IMG/VR virus record: IMGVR_UViG_3300042565_000981
Location: 1-24,415 of that record
Direction: 5' to 3' (one strand)
DNA from: a virus
DNA length: 24,415 nt
Part shown: positions 1 through 6,418 of the stretch, in pieces
Layout: every line of letters starts with the position of its first letter
Numbering within the stretch: position 1 is the stretch's first letter
The notes under the pieces: model-generated
The model's input: the letters and a program-made list of their open reading frames with translations, nothing else
Database searches by the model: none
Told to the model about the DNA's origin: nothing
Program-made: the position numbers and the translations under genes

Positions 1-1
1 G

Positions 2-289
2 CTGGAGGAGTTTTATCTGCCTGACTGTATTGCTGGGCAGCTAACGCTTAAGTCGAGTCGTGCCAGGGAGGGTATTGAGCATTTGCTGGCGGGGTATGTC
101 GATCCTGGTTACAAGGGGCGGCTGACCTTGGAGCTGCAGAATGCGCGGACTATGCACCCGGTTCCGCTTTGGCCGGGGATGCGGATAGCTCAGCTGGTGT
201 TCCACAGATTGTCGATGTTGCCAAGTAGGGACTACTCGGTGACGGGGCGGTATTACGGCGACACAACTGTGCAGGGATCGAAGGGATGA
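2..289 (+). CDS. dcd: dCTP deaminase / dUTPase-fold protein, C-terminal part
   Basis: Open at the left edge; only the last 95 codons are present. The readable part has the Dcd/dUTPase trimer-fold signature: an SSRAR segment (counterpart of the SSxxR substrate loop), then VDPGYKGRLTLELQN, which holds the DPG turn and the Glu that activates water in dCTP deaminases, then PGMRIAQLVF and a C-terminal YSVTGRYYGD tail of the kind that closes over the nucleotide. In the known family these enzymes make dUMP or dUTP from dCTP, or hydrolyse dUTP, and so supply dUMP to a thymidylate synthase; thyX lies two genes downstream. The N-terminus is missing, so deaminase and dUTPase cannot be separated with certainty, though the segment order fits Dcd better. 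The stop overlaps the next start as ATGA. Confidence 0.82.
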   Translation: MEEFYLPDCIAGQLTLKSSRAREGIEHLLAGYVDPGYKGRLTLELQNARTMHPVPLWPGMRIAQLVFHRLSMLPSRDYSVTGRYYGDTTVQGSKG

Positions 290-525
290 GTGATTCCGTA
301 GATCATCCGATTCATTACAACAGCGGTCAAGTTGAGGTCATTGATGTAATTGAGGATTGGGTGAAGGCGGCTCCAGACGCTGTGGTTGGTGGGCTGCAGT
401 GGCAGGTTATTAAGTACGTCAGCAGGGCGTGGCTTAAGAAGGATCCGCTGGAGGATTTCATGAAGGCTCGCTGGTATTTGAACCGGCTGATTAACAAACT
501 TGCTTGTGCTCCTTACAAAGACTGA
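286..525 (+). CDS. DUF3310 family small protein
   Basis: 79 aa. The N-terminus has DHPIHYNSGQVEVIDVIEDW, then a central QVIKYVSRAWLKKD segment and a C-terminal EDFMKARWYLNRLI helix. This HP-x-HY ... EVIDVIE ... KY-x-xRA-x-xK ... DxxKAxWYL pattern is the DUF3310 (SaV-like) family, common in phages and usually found among nucleotide metabolism and replication genes. Some members are annotated as nucleotide kinases, but no P-loop is visible here, so I assign no reaction. It starts at the ATGA overlap with the dcd-like gene and ends in a TGATG overlap with thyX, so translation of the three is probably coupled. Confidence 0.8.
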   Translation: MSDSVDHPIHYNSGQVEVIDVIEDWVKAAPDAVVGGLQWQVIKYVSRAWLKKDPLEDFMKARWYLNRLINKLACAPYKD

Positions 526-1157
526 TGACTGTTTCTTTTGTGCATTGCACGCTTGATGCGGAGCGGCTGATTGTTCGTATGGCCAGGGTGTCTAATCCTG
601 AAAATGCGGACAACGACAAGACCGCTCCAAAGCTGTTGCGGTATTTGATTAAACACCAGCACTGGAGCCCGTTTGAGATGGCTTCGATGTGCGTGCAGAT
701 TGACACTGAGCGCGATATTGCTGCCCAGATCTTGCGGCATAGGTCGTTCTCGTTCCAGGAGTTTTCGACTCGTTACGCGCAGACTTCACCGGCAGAGATT
801 CCACACCAGCGATTGCAAGATGCTACGAATCGGCAGAACAGTATTGATGGTGTAGATCCTGTGCGCCAGCAGCAGTGGGCGGAGACGATTGGGGAAGTGT
901 TGTCTGACAGTTATCGGGTGTACCAGATGCTGTTGGATGCGGGTATGGCTAAGGAGACGGCACGTAGAGTTTTGCCGCTGTGTACGCCGACCACGATGTA
1001 CATGCACGGTACTTTGCGTAGCTGGATCCACTACATTCAACTGCGGAGTGCGAACGGGACGCAGCTGGAGCACCAGCAGATTGCACTGGAATGTCAGCGG
1101 ATTTTTGCGCGGCAATTTCCTGTTATTGCGGAGGCTGTGTTCGATGCAATGTCCTGA
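525..1157 (+). CDS. thyX: Flavin-dependent thymidylate synthase ThyX
   Basis: 210 aa from the ATG that overlaps the upstream TGA (TGATG); a start 21 nt earlier is possible but would overlap the previous gene further. The ThyX signature RHRx7S is complete at residues 71-81 (RHRSFSFQEFS, followed by TRYA). Residues 45-52 (QHWSPFEM) match the conserved region that helps hold FAD and substrate. The C-terminal half has a helical LPLCTPTTMYMHGTLRSWIHYIQLR stretch typical of the family, in which the Arg residues bind dUMP. ThyX makes dTMP from dUMP with methylene-tetrahydrofolate, NADPH and FAD. It would use the dUMP produced by the upstream deaminase-fold protein. Length is normal for a phage ThyX. 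The next gene starts inside its last codons. Confidence 0.95.
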   Translation: MTVSFVHCTLDAERLIVRMARVSNPENADNDKTAPKLLRYLIKHQHWSPFEMASMCVQIDTERDIAAQILRHRSFSFQEFSTRYAQTSPAEIPHQRLQDATNRQNSIDGVDPVRQQQWAETIGEVLSDSYRVYQMLLDAGMAKETARRVLPLCTPTTMYMHGTLRSWIHYIQLRSANGTQLEHQQIALECQRIFARQFPVIAEAVFDAMS

Positions 1158-1359
1158 GTGTGGGTCGTCAAGGCTTGGTGTATATCGCACCTGTCATGAC
1201 ACGGCGGAATCAGTATTGCGCCAGCGGAAGTGTCTTATTTGCGGGCACAGATTCTTCACGGTAGAAGTGGAGTTGCCTGACGGAGCTGCAAAGCACGCGC
1301 GGGACAAAAAAGAGAAGATGCAACGGCTACCTGGATTTCTACGAGTTGTTTTCTCCTGA
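1144..1359 (+). CDS. NrdR-type zinc-ribbon protein without ATP-cone
   Basis: 71 aa, starting 14 nt before the thyX stop in another frame. It begins MQCPECGSSRLGVY and continues to RQRKCLICGHRFFTVE, so four cysteines (3, 6, 30, 33) form a zinc ribbon closely matching the N-terminal domain of the ribonucleotide reductase repressor NrdR. NrdR goes on for about 100 residues as an ATP/dATP-sensing cone; here the protein ends with about 30 mostly charged residues. A stand-alone zinc ribbon could still bind NrdR-box DNA, act as a partner or decoy for host NrdR, or bind other nucleic acid; that is inference. It ends in a TGATG overlap with the next gene, inside the dcd-thyX-polA unit. Confidence 0.72.
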   Translation: MQCPECGSSRLGVYRTCHDTAESVLRQRKCLICGHRFFTVEVELPDGAAKHARDKKEKMQRLPGFLRVVFS

Positions 1360-1631
1360 TGGGCGCATCTAAGAACAGCAGGTTGTGTGCTACCTGCAGC
1401 AAGTCCATAACGGGCGCTCTTTACTGCTTCAAGTGTTATCGCTCCAGTGAGGCTGGTAGGGCGGAGTTACGGCTGGAGGCCATGCTCAACAGTTACAAGC
1501 GGTGTGAGGATGGGGGGTTGTGCCGCCAGTGTGTGCATTGGTATCACCGTTGCACGCTGGGGATTCCTGAGGCTGGCACGGTGATGGCGGAGTTGTGCTC
1601 GGCGCGGGAGGTTGACAGTGTGCTAGAGTGA
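1359..1631 (+). CDS. Cysteine-rich putative zinc-binding protein
   Basis: 90 aa, function not recognised. It carries CATC (10-13) and CFKC (23-26), which make one plausible zinc finger. A second cluster has CRQC at 55-58, then Cys65 and Cys80 in an arrangement CxxC...C-TLGIP...C. The second cluster resembles small cysteine modules often found in phage proteins. The start overlaps the previous stop (TGATG). The polymerase start lies 22 nt beyond this stop, keeping the gene inside the replication operon. A role in nucleic acid or metal binding is the most that can be inferred. Confidence 0.68.
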   Translation: MGASKNSRLCATCSKSITGALYCFKCYRSSEAGRAELRLEAMLNSYKRCEDGGLCRQCVHWYHRCTLGIPEAGTVMAELCSAREVDSVLE

Positions 1632-1653
1632 CACAGTACACGCCTGACCAGGC

Positions 1654-3480
1654 ATGGAAATTCTCTTTGGCATTGAGCACCTTCCGACTTTGGAGGGTGC
1701 GACCACTGTTGCATTTGACGTTGAGACCACCGGGCTCCAGCCGACTTTTGGAGGGCTGCGGCTGCTCCAGTTGGCGACGTATGGGAAGACGCCGGTGGTC
1801 ATTGACTGTTTTCAGCTGGACGACAACGACTGGATTGACCTGGAGGAGTTCTTCAGTGTTGAGCGCCGGTGGATCGCGCACAACGCTGTTTTTGATCTCG
1901 GGTGGCTCCAGGAGTATGAGATTTATCCGGCGGGCACGGTTCTTTGCACCATGCTGTCTAGCCGGGTGCTGACTAATGGGATGCCCAACCTCAAGCATGG
2001 TCTGCAGCATGTGGTGCGGCGGTATCTGAAGCTGGACATCTCGAAGGAGCAGCAGCGCAGCGACTGGTCGGGTGATCTGACTAGGGATCAGATGGAGTAT
2101 GCCGCCAATGACGTGGTGGTTCTAACCGCACTGGAGCGGGAAATTGCTGAGCGGATGGCGATTGGGGGGCTGTACCCTGCGTGGTATCTGGAATGCAATG
2201 CGCTCCAGGCGATGGCGCAGCTGTGGAGGACCGGGCTACCGTTCAACAAAAAAGCGCTGGAGCAGTTGATCGAGGATCTGGACATTGAGCATAAGGAAGT
2301 GGGGGATAAGTTCATCGAGGATTTTGATGCCGCGTTACCTAAGAATTTCAAGCTGTACCGGGGGATTGACGGGCGACTGAAGTTCCAGACAAAGCCGGGG
2401 CCGAAGGGTAAAAAGCCGGATCCCCAAGTGTTTAACCTCAACAGTCCGGCGCAGCTGTTGGCCAAGTTTTCGGCTTTGCTAGGGCAGGCGCCAGTCGATC
2501 CAAAGACGAATAAGCCGAGTGCTAGTCGTGCTGCGCTGCAGGAGTATGTGGGCGATCATAGGATTATCGCGGATTATCTGCGCTGGAAGAAAGTAGAAAA
2601 GCGGCGACAGATGGCAGAGACGTTGTTAAAGAATGTGGCGAACGATGGGTATATTCGCGCCAGCTATTTGCAGATGGGAGCTGATACGGGGCGTATGTCG
2701 TGCATGTCGCCAAATCTCCAGCAGATTCCTAGGGACCAGCGGTTTAGGGCTTGTGTGCAGGCTCCAGCGGGGTGGAAGTTTGTGGTGGCGGACTTCGCGC
2801 AGATGGAGCTGCGGCTGGCGGCGGCAGAAGCTCAAGATGAGCTTATGACTCGGGCGTTCCAGGAGGGGAAAGACTTGCATACGATTACAGCGATGCAGAT
2901 TTATGGGGTTAGTGAGGATGAAGTTACAAAAGAACAGAGGCAAATTAGTAAATCAGCCAACTTCGGATTGTTGTATGGAAGCGGTGCAAAAGGGCTCAGG
3001 AATTATGCGGCAACAATGGGAATCCAGATGGATCTTGATGAGGCGGCGGAAGTCAGGCAGAAGTTCCATGCTGCATATAAAGGGATCAGCAAATGGCAGC
3101 GTACAAATGCTGCACTTGCTGATGCGCCTGCGAAGAATCCATCTGTCGCCATCCGTGTTTCGGGGCTCCGGCGGTTTCTTCCGGGAGAGAATAACAAGCT
3201 CACCACGCGCTGCAATACTCCCATCCAGGGAGCTGGTGCAGCCGTGCTCAAACTTACGCTCAGCAAGTTGTGGCCTGCCCTTAGATCCGACACAGAAGAA
3301 GTTGTGCGCTTGGCCGGCGTGGTGCATGACGAAATCATTTTGCTCGTCGTAGAGGAACACACGGAGGTCTGGGCGCACCAGCTCCAGGCAGTGATGCAGG
3401 ATGCAGAGGCTCGGTGGTTGGGGGAGATTCCGCCGCTGGCTGAGGCTAAGGTCGGGGATAGCTGGGATCAGGCCAAGTAA
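1654..3480 (+). CDS. polA: Family A DNA polymerase with 3'-5' exonuclease
   Basis: 608 aa replicative polymerase of the Pol I family. The N-terminal exonuclease (about 15-165) shows Exo I FDVETTGL (D22, E24), Exo II HNAVFDLGWL (D81) and Exo III YAANDVVVL (Y149, D153), a DEDDy set. The polymerase domain (about 180-608) has TGRMSCMSPNLQQIP (345-359), motif A VVADFAQMELRLAA (D380, E385), motif B RQISKSANFGLLYG (R429, K433, F437, Y441) and motif C VVHDEI (H558, D559). All catalytic residues are present. Phe437 aligns with E. coli Phe762, a position known to affect dideoxynucleotide discrimination and used to sort viral PolA types. No 5' nuclease domain is present, as is usual for phage enzymes. 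An in-frame stop at 1645 fixes 1654 as the first good ATG. The stop overlaps the next start (TAATG). Confidence 0.96.
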   Translation: MEILFGIEHLPTLEGATTVAFDVETTGLQPTFGGLRLLQLATYGKTPVVIDCFQLDDNDWIDLEEFFSVERRWIAHNAVFDLGWLQEYEIYPAGTVLCTMLSSRVLTNGMPNLKHGLQHVVRRYLKLDISKEQQRSDWSGDLTRDQMEYAANDVVVLTALEREIAERMAIGGLYPAWYLECNALQAMAQLWRTGLPFNKKALEQLIEDLDIEHKEVGDKFIEDFDAALPKNFKLYRGIDGRLKFQTKPGPKGKKPDPQVFNLNSPAQLLAKFSALLGQAPVDPKTNKPSASRAALQEYVGDHRIIADYLRWKKVEKRRQMAETLLKNVANDGYIRASYLQMGADTGRMSCMSPNLQQIPRDQRFRACVQAPAGWKFVVADFAQMELRLAAAEAQDELMTRAFQEGKDLHTITAMQIYGVSEDEVTKEQRQISKSANFGLLYGSGAKGLRNYAATMGIQMDLDEAAEVRQKFHAAYKGISKWQRTNAALADAPAKNPSVAIRVSGLRRFLPGENNKLTTRCNTPIQGAGAAVLKLTLSKLWPALRSDTEEVVRLAGVVHDEIILLVVEEHTEVWAHQLQAVMQDAEARWLGEIPPLAEAKVGDSWDQAK

Positions 3481-3647
3481 TGCGGCAGGACTTCGAGTAT
3501 CGGGTCAGGATGTACCGGCTTCATGGGCCGATGCTCGATGTCTTTGTGGTGGCGCCGGATGCGTTCCAGGCGCACCAGCAGGCACGGAAGGAGTATCCGG
3601 GGTGTGCGGTTCAGTCGATCATGCGAGTCTCAGAGTTGGACTCATGA
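3480..3647 (+). CDS. Small YPG-motif protein (55 aa)
   Basis: 55 aa, starting on the last base of the polymerase stop (TAATG) and ending in an ATGA overlap with the next gene. The sequence begins MRQDFEYRVRMYRL and has FVVAPDAFQAHQQARKEYPG followed by CAVQSI. The apparent pattern is beta-strand, beta-strand, helix, then YPG and a final strand. The same pattern, with Y-V, G, V-A, A-x3-AR and YPG-x2-V in register, recurs at the N-terminus of the protein at 4474-4884, so the two are probably paralogues. Function unknown. Support comes from tight overlaps on both sides and the shared pattern. Confidence 0.62.
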   Translation: MRQDFEYRVRMYRLHGPMLDVFVVAPDAFQAHQQARKEYPGCAVQSIMRVSELDS

Positions 3648-3853
3648 GTCGCAGCCGCACGGGGAGGGAGCTGGTAATGGAGTGGCTCCAGCGGGAAATT
3701 CGGCTGGCGAAGACAGCGGATTTGCAGAGGGCGGCGGCTTTTTTGGAGTGGGCGCGGGCCGTTAGGAAGGGGTGCTCCAAGCAGAGGGGTGGGGCGCGGG
3801 TGGCGCAGTCGAATGCGTGGAGGAAAAGGGTGGATGAGGATGTGCGGTGGTAG
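3644..3853 (+). CDS. Small basic helical protein, unknown
   Basis: 69 aa, starting at an ATGA overlap with the preceding gene. It is rich in Arg, Trp and Ala, with likely helices at about 5-25 (RTGRELVMEWLQREIRLAKT) and 26-43. The tail is basic (RGGARVAQ...WRKRVDEDVRW). No domain recognised. Composition would suit nucleic acid or protein binding, but nothing specific supports a role. It is the last gene of the overlapping replication series: its TAG is followed by a 49-nt gap holding a promoter-like element for the next gene. Confidence 0.55.
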   Translation: MSRSRTGRELVMEWLQREIRLAKTADLQRAAAFLEWARAVRKGCSKQRGGARVAQSNAWRKRVDEDVRW

Positions 3854-3874
3854 GTCTAGTGTGTCGCAGTATGC

Positions 3875-3880
3875 TATTGT
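3875..3880 (+). promoter_or_regulatory. Putative -10 element (GCTATTGT) before RHH gene
   Basis: TATTGT, preceded by GC, lies exactly 22 nt before the ATG at 3903 in the gap after the replication operon. It fits the CTANNNT pattern seen 20-22 nt before other unit-starting genes in this window. No -35 box is evident. Confidence 0.4.
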
Positions 3881-3902
3881 GTAGGAGATTAGATACGGGA
3901 TC

Positions 3903-4178
3903 ATGCCGCTGCGTCACGGACAGAAGGTGTACTGCCAGCTGCTGTTGGACATGCACAGATACAAGCTGGCCGAGGAACTGGCGGCACGAGAAGGGAAGAA
4001 AGTGACGGGGATGCTGCGGGAGATGGTGTATGCGGCGCTGGAGAAAAACCTGCCAGCATCGGACTACAAAGCAGCAGAGGCGGCTGATAAGGCGTCGTGG
4101 GCGGAGTCGGTGCAGCGAAGGGTGCAGGGAAGAATGCGCTCGAAGCAGCAGCCAGGTGTGTCAGAAACTGACGCATGA
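3903..4178 (+). CDS. Putative ribbon-helix-helix DNA-binding protein
   Basis: 91 aa. The first 50 residues fit a ribbon-helix-helix fold: a strand at about 8-15 (KVYCQLLL), helix A at 17-29 (HRYKLAEELAARE), a GKKVTG turn, and helix B at 35-47 (TGMLREMVYAALEKNL). The C-terminal 40 residues are charged and probably disordered or an extra helix. RHH proteins bind DNA as dimers and commonly act as repressors or partition factors. The gene has its own putative -10 element (3875) and is followed by a hairpin with a T-run (4231-4254), so it appears to be a single-gene unit, which suits a regulator. The fold call rests on pattern only. Confidence 0.6.
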   Translation: MPLRHGQKVYCQLLLDMHRYKLAEELAAREGKKVTGMLREMVYAALEKNLPASDYKAAEAADKASWAESVQRRVQGRMRSKQQPGVSETDA

Positions 4179-4230
4179 GTCCCAGTCAGATTTCTTCATA
4201 GTCTGGCTGGTTGGGCAGGAGGGGTAGTAG

Positions 4231-4254
4231 GGTTACACAGTAACCTGCTTTTTT
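4231..4254 (+). terminator. Intrinsic terminator after RHH gene
   Basis: GGTTAC-ACA-GTAACC is a perfect 6-bp inverted repeat with a 3-nt loop, extendable by one G-T pair, followed by TG, C and six T. It lies 53 nt after the RHH gene stop. The stem is short and not GC-rich, so termination may be partial. Confidence 0.5.
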
Positions 4255-4258
4255 GATT

Positions 4259-4474
4259 GTGACGCGCTACGTGGTGATGACCGGGGACCGCTGGGTCACG
4301 GCGGTTTACGGGCCGGGGAATGGTGTGGGGTTTACGCAGACCAAGGAGGATGCGTCAAGCTGGGTCACGTATGAGTGTGCGGTGGCGGCGGCCAAGGTTG
4401 TGATGCGCCAGGTGGATACGCCGGTGTTTGTCCACAGTGTTGAGGAGCCTGCGTTTCCGAGGTCGTGGAATTGA
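4259..4474 (+). CDS. Small unknown protein (71 aa)
   Basis: 71 aa from the GTG at 4259; a TTG at 4253 (inside the terminator T-run) and later GTG/ATG codons at 4271-4277 are also possible, and no Shine-Dalgarno decides between them. The sequence has TRYVVMTGDRWVTAVYG, GVGFTQTKEDASSWVTYECAVAAAKVV and a short C-terminal strand. This looks like a beta-hairpin followed by a helix and resembles small phage proteins of unknown role. It ends in a TGATG overlap with the following gene, which supports it being real. No function assigned. Confidence 0.55.
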   Translation: MTRYVVMTGDRWVTAVYGPGNGVGFTQTKEDASSWVTYECAVAAAKVVMRQVDTPVFVHSVEEPAFPRSWN

Positions 4475-4884
4475 TGGAGTTCTACGAAGTGCAGGTGTGG
4501 CTGGCGGGGCGTGGGGCGCTGCGCCAGCTGGTTAAGGCGACGTCGCTGGATCACGCGCTGGTGGTTGCGCGGTGCAAGTATCCGGGGAGTCAGGTGGATG
4601 TGCCGCCGCCTGTGGCGGGGAAACCTGCCTTGGTGCGGTCGCACACCAGCCCTAGTCTTGCGGCGAATGCACGATTAAAGGCGGCGAGGGCGAAGCGCAT
4701 GAAGAAACCGGCGGCGTGGGCACAGAAAGCGTGGGCGCGTGTGCAAGCTGACCAGGCTAGGACCGATCTACTGGAGCGCCTCTACCTGGAGGATTCGCGG
4801 GATAAGCCGGGGCATCCGTTGCGCGGGTGCTACACCGGGTTGTACCAGCAGATGGTTGAACGCACTAGCGCAGAGCCGGTCTAG
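4474..4884 (+). CDS. YPG-domain plus YTGLYQ-module protein, unknown
   Basis: 136 aa, starting on the last base of the upstream stop (TGATG). The N-terminal 45 residues (MEFYEVQVWLAGRG ... ATSLDHALVVARCKYPGSQV) repeat the pattern of the 55-aa protein at 3480-3647. A basic, Ala-rich middle (about 60-100) leads to a C-terminal module LLERLYLEDSRDKPGHPLRG followed by CYTGLYQQM. From memory, HP-x(4)-YTGLYQ endings occur in stand-alone small proteins of Synechococcus and Prochlorococcus phages, so this may be a fusion of two modules. Function unknown. Its TAG shares a CTAG with the stop codon of the gene converging from the other strand. Confidence 0.65.
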   Translation: MEFYEVQVWLAGRGALRQLVKATSLDHALVVARCKYPGSQVDVPPPVAGKPALVRSHTSPSLAANARLKAARAKRMKKPAAWAQKAWARVQADQARTDLLERLYLEDSRDKPGHPLRGCYTGLYQQMVERTSAEPV

Positions 4885-5102
4885 GCAGAGTCGCGGTTGA
4901 GGCCAAAACGTTCCGTGAGGTTGTTCGCGGCTTCGCGGATGGCCCAACGGCTTTTTGTTTGCTCCAGTTGGTGGAGGGTGTTGAGGATGAGGGCGGCTTC
5001 AAGAAGGCCCCGGTAGTCGCCGGAGTTGAAGCGGTCCACCAGCCACTTGTCGGTAGAGGCTTTGTTGAACTGGGATTCGAGGCTGTGTTCGATGGGATTC
5101 AT
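4881..5102 (-). CDS. Small unknown protein beside endolysin (73 aa)
   Basis: 73 aa, MNPIEHSLESQF ... ERFGLNRDSA. It is mostly helical and charged, with likely helices at about 15-27, 30-47 and 53-68, and no membrane segment or cysteine. It starts 2 nt after the endolysin stop, so it is the last gene of the minus-strand unit and is probably translated by re-initiation. Its stop codon occupies the CTAG that also contains the stop of the plus-strand gene. I do not recognise a domain; position suggests an accessory to lysis, but that is only context. Confidence 0.6.
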   Translation of the reverse strand: MNPIEHSLESQFNKASTDKWLVDRFNSGDYRGLLEAALILNTLHQLEQTKSRWAIREAANNLTERFGLNRDSA

Positions 5103-5104
5103 CG

Positions 5105-6232
5105 CTACTTGGGGCGGACTTTGATGAACCAGCCGGTGTCGTTGCCATCGACGAGCCAGCGAGGCAGCCAGTTCTTGCGGGAGTATGGGATTTTTGCGCC
5201 GCCTTTGTGGCTCACGTAGCCACCGTTTACCAAGTTGGCCTCGCCGTTCGGGTCGTTGAAGACGAAGTGCGTGGGGGTGAAGCCGATGACGACGCTCCAG
5301 TGGCCGCTGCCGGTGGGATTGGAGGCGGTGCCGTGGTGGAGCCAGCCGACCGGGACGGGGTGGCCGCCGATGATCTCGTTTTCGAGGTCTTCGGCAGTGC
5401 CGTCCATCTCAAAAGTGGCGGTAAGGCCCAGCGCTTTGAGGGCAGCGAGCTGGGCCTTAGGGTCGGTGGTATCTCCGAAGCGGGCGCGGAGTTTGTTGTA
5501 TTCGTAGTCGCCCGAGATTTTTCCGTAGTAGCGGGCCACCATGGCGCAGCTTGAACTAAAGCACTGGCGATAACCAGTGGCGCCATCGTCAGGGCCTAGC
5601 TGGTATTCATAAGGAACTTTGAGGATTTTTTCCTGCGGCTTGATGGCCGGATTAGTTCCAGCGTGCTGATCCATCAGGGCGATCAGTTTGCCCGCGTAGT
5701 TGGGGTCTGTTGCGTATCCTTCTTTGACCAGCCACTTAGCGGCTTCTTCGCGGTTGACTGCGTTGTTGCAACCTTTGTATTGTTTGTAGTCTTTGTACCA
5801 GTGGTCTACAAGGTATATGACGCAGGAGAGAAGATCGGGAAAGTCAATAAAGCTGTCGGTAATAGTGATCCACTGGTTATTGATGAACTCTTGGGTTTTG
5901 GTGTTGGTGCCGGTGCCTTTGAGGCCGAAGAAGTTGTTGCGGCCGGAGACGATTTTGCCGTAGCCGGATTCCAGGGCCCACTGGGCGGCGACCAGTTCGG
6001 GGAATTTGGCGCCAGCGACGCGGGCGGCTTCTAGAACACCTTCCCATGTATTGGGGAAGTTGGTTTGTTTGCCTGCAACGCTCCAGGTTTTGAACCAGCC
6101 CCGGTCGCGGTTTAGCAGGGTCGGGTCTGCCTTGAGGAGGGCTTGCTCCAGTTCGGTGATGGCCGCGAGCTGGTGAGGGAGGCCCTTGTAGAAGCGGAAT
6201 AAATCCGCCAGGCGGACGGGAGTCGAGGCCAT
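5105..6232 (-). CDS. Two-domain endolysin: glucosaminidase plus C39-like peptidase
   Basis: 375 aa. Residues about 60-190 resemble the glucosaminidase (FlgJ/LytG-like) fold: VAAQWALESGYGK holds the likely catalytic Glu88, followed by NNFFGLKG (99-106), a YLVDHWYKDY segment, and a GYATDPNYAGKLIALMDQ end typical of this family. Residues about 204-375 resemble C39-like cysteine peptidases: Gln223-Cys224 in YRQCFSSSCAMVARYYG, His311 in GHWSVVIGF and Asp327 in FNDPNG complete a Cys-His-Asp triad. Together the domains would cut the glycan chain and a peptide bond of the wall. There is no signal peptide, so a holin would have to release it. It lies among small putative lysis genes. A virion-associated role in wall penetration is an alternative because the tail genes lie directly upstream. 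Confidence 0.82.
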   Translation of the reverse strand: MASTPVRLADLFRFYKGLPHQLAAITELEQALLKADPTLLNRDRGWFKTWSVAGKQTNFPNTWEGVLEAARVAGAKFPELVAAQWALESGYGKIVSGRNNFFGLKGTGTNTKTQEFINNQWITITDSFIDFPDLLSCVIYLVDHWYKDYKQYKGCNNAVNREEAAKWLVKEGYATDPNYAGKLIALMDQHAGTNPAIKPQEKILKVPYEYQLGPDDGATGYRQCFSSSCAMVARYYGKISGDYEYNKLRARFGDTTDPKAQLAALKALGLTATFEMDGTAEDLENEIIGGHPVPVGWLHHGTASNPTGSGHWSVVIGFTPTHFVFNDPNGEANLVNGGYVSHKGGAKIPYSRKNWLPRWLVDGNDTGWFIKVRPK

Positions 6233-6261
6233 CGGGGTGCTGCGTTGGGGCAGGGGAGCGC

Positions 6262-6405
6262 TCAGCGGCGCTTTGGGAAAACGGCTTTGGCCACCATCAG
6301 CAGAGCTTGGATGATGCCGTTGGCGCGGATTCCGGGGTACAGGCTCAGGGCTTCGGAAATAGCGGCAACCGCGATAGCGATGGCGGCAGCTGTAGTGGGG
6401 TCCAT
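6262..6405 (-). CDS. 47-aa hydrophobic protein, holin candidate
   Basis: Short ORF: MDPTTAAAIAIAVAAISEAL, then a middle SLYPGIRANG, then a second hydrophobic part IIQALLMVAKAVF and a basic PKRR end. Two hydrophobic stretches (about 4-20 and 27-43) around a Pro-Gly turn, with a positive C-terminus, would suit a small membrane protein. It lies 29 nt upstream of the endolysin on the same strand and has a strong promoter-like element (GCTACACT) ending 21 nt before its ATG. Holin is inferred from size, hydrophobicity and position only. The first segment is Ala-rich, so an amphipathic helix is also possible. No Shine-Dalgarno is present. Confidence 0.6.
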   Translation of the reverse strand: MDPTTAAAIAIAVAAISEALSLYPGIRANGIIQALLMVAKAVFPKRR

Positions 6406-6418
6406 GTGAGTAGGGAGG

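Noticed and set aside
889-1143. Upstream extension of the NrdR-like frame inside thyX
   Set aside because: Arg/Cys/Trp-rich noise; the zinc ribbon begins at the ATG at 1144.
786-1190. A 134-codon minus-strand frame opposite thyX
   Set aside because: It lies fully opposite an enzyme with a complete RHRx7S motif; His/Arg-rich composition is typical of an antisense shadow.
4175-4201. ATGA overlap after the RHH gene as a new gene start
   Set aside because: The frame stops after eight codons.
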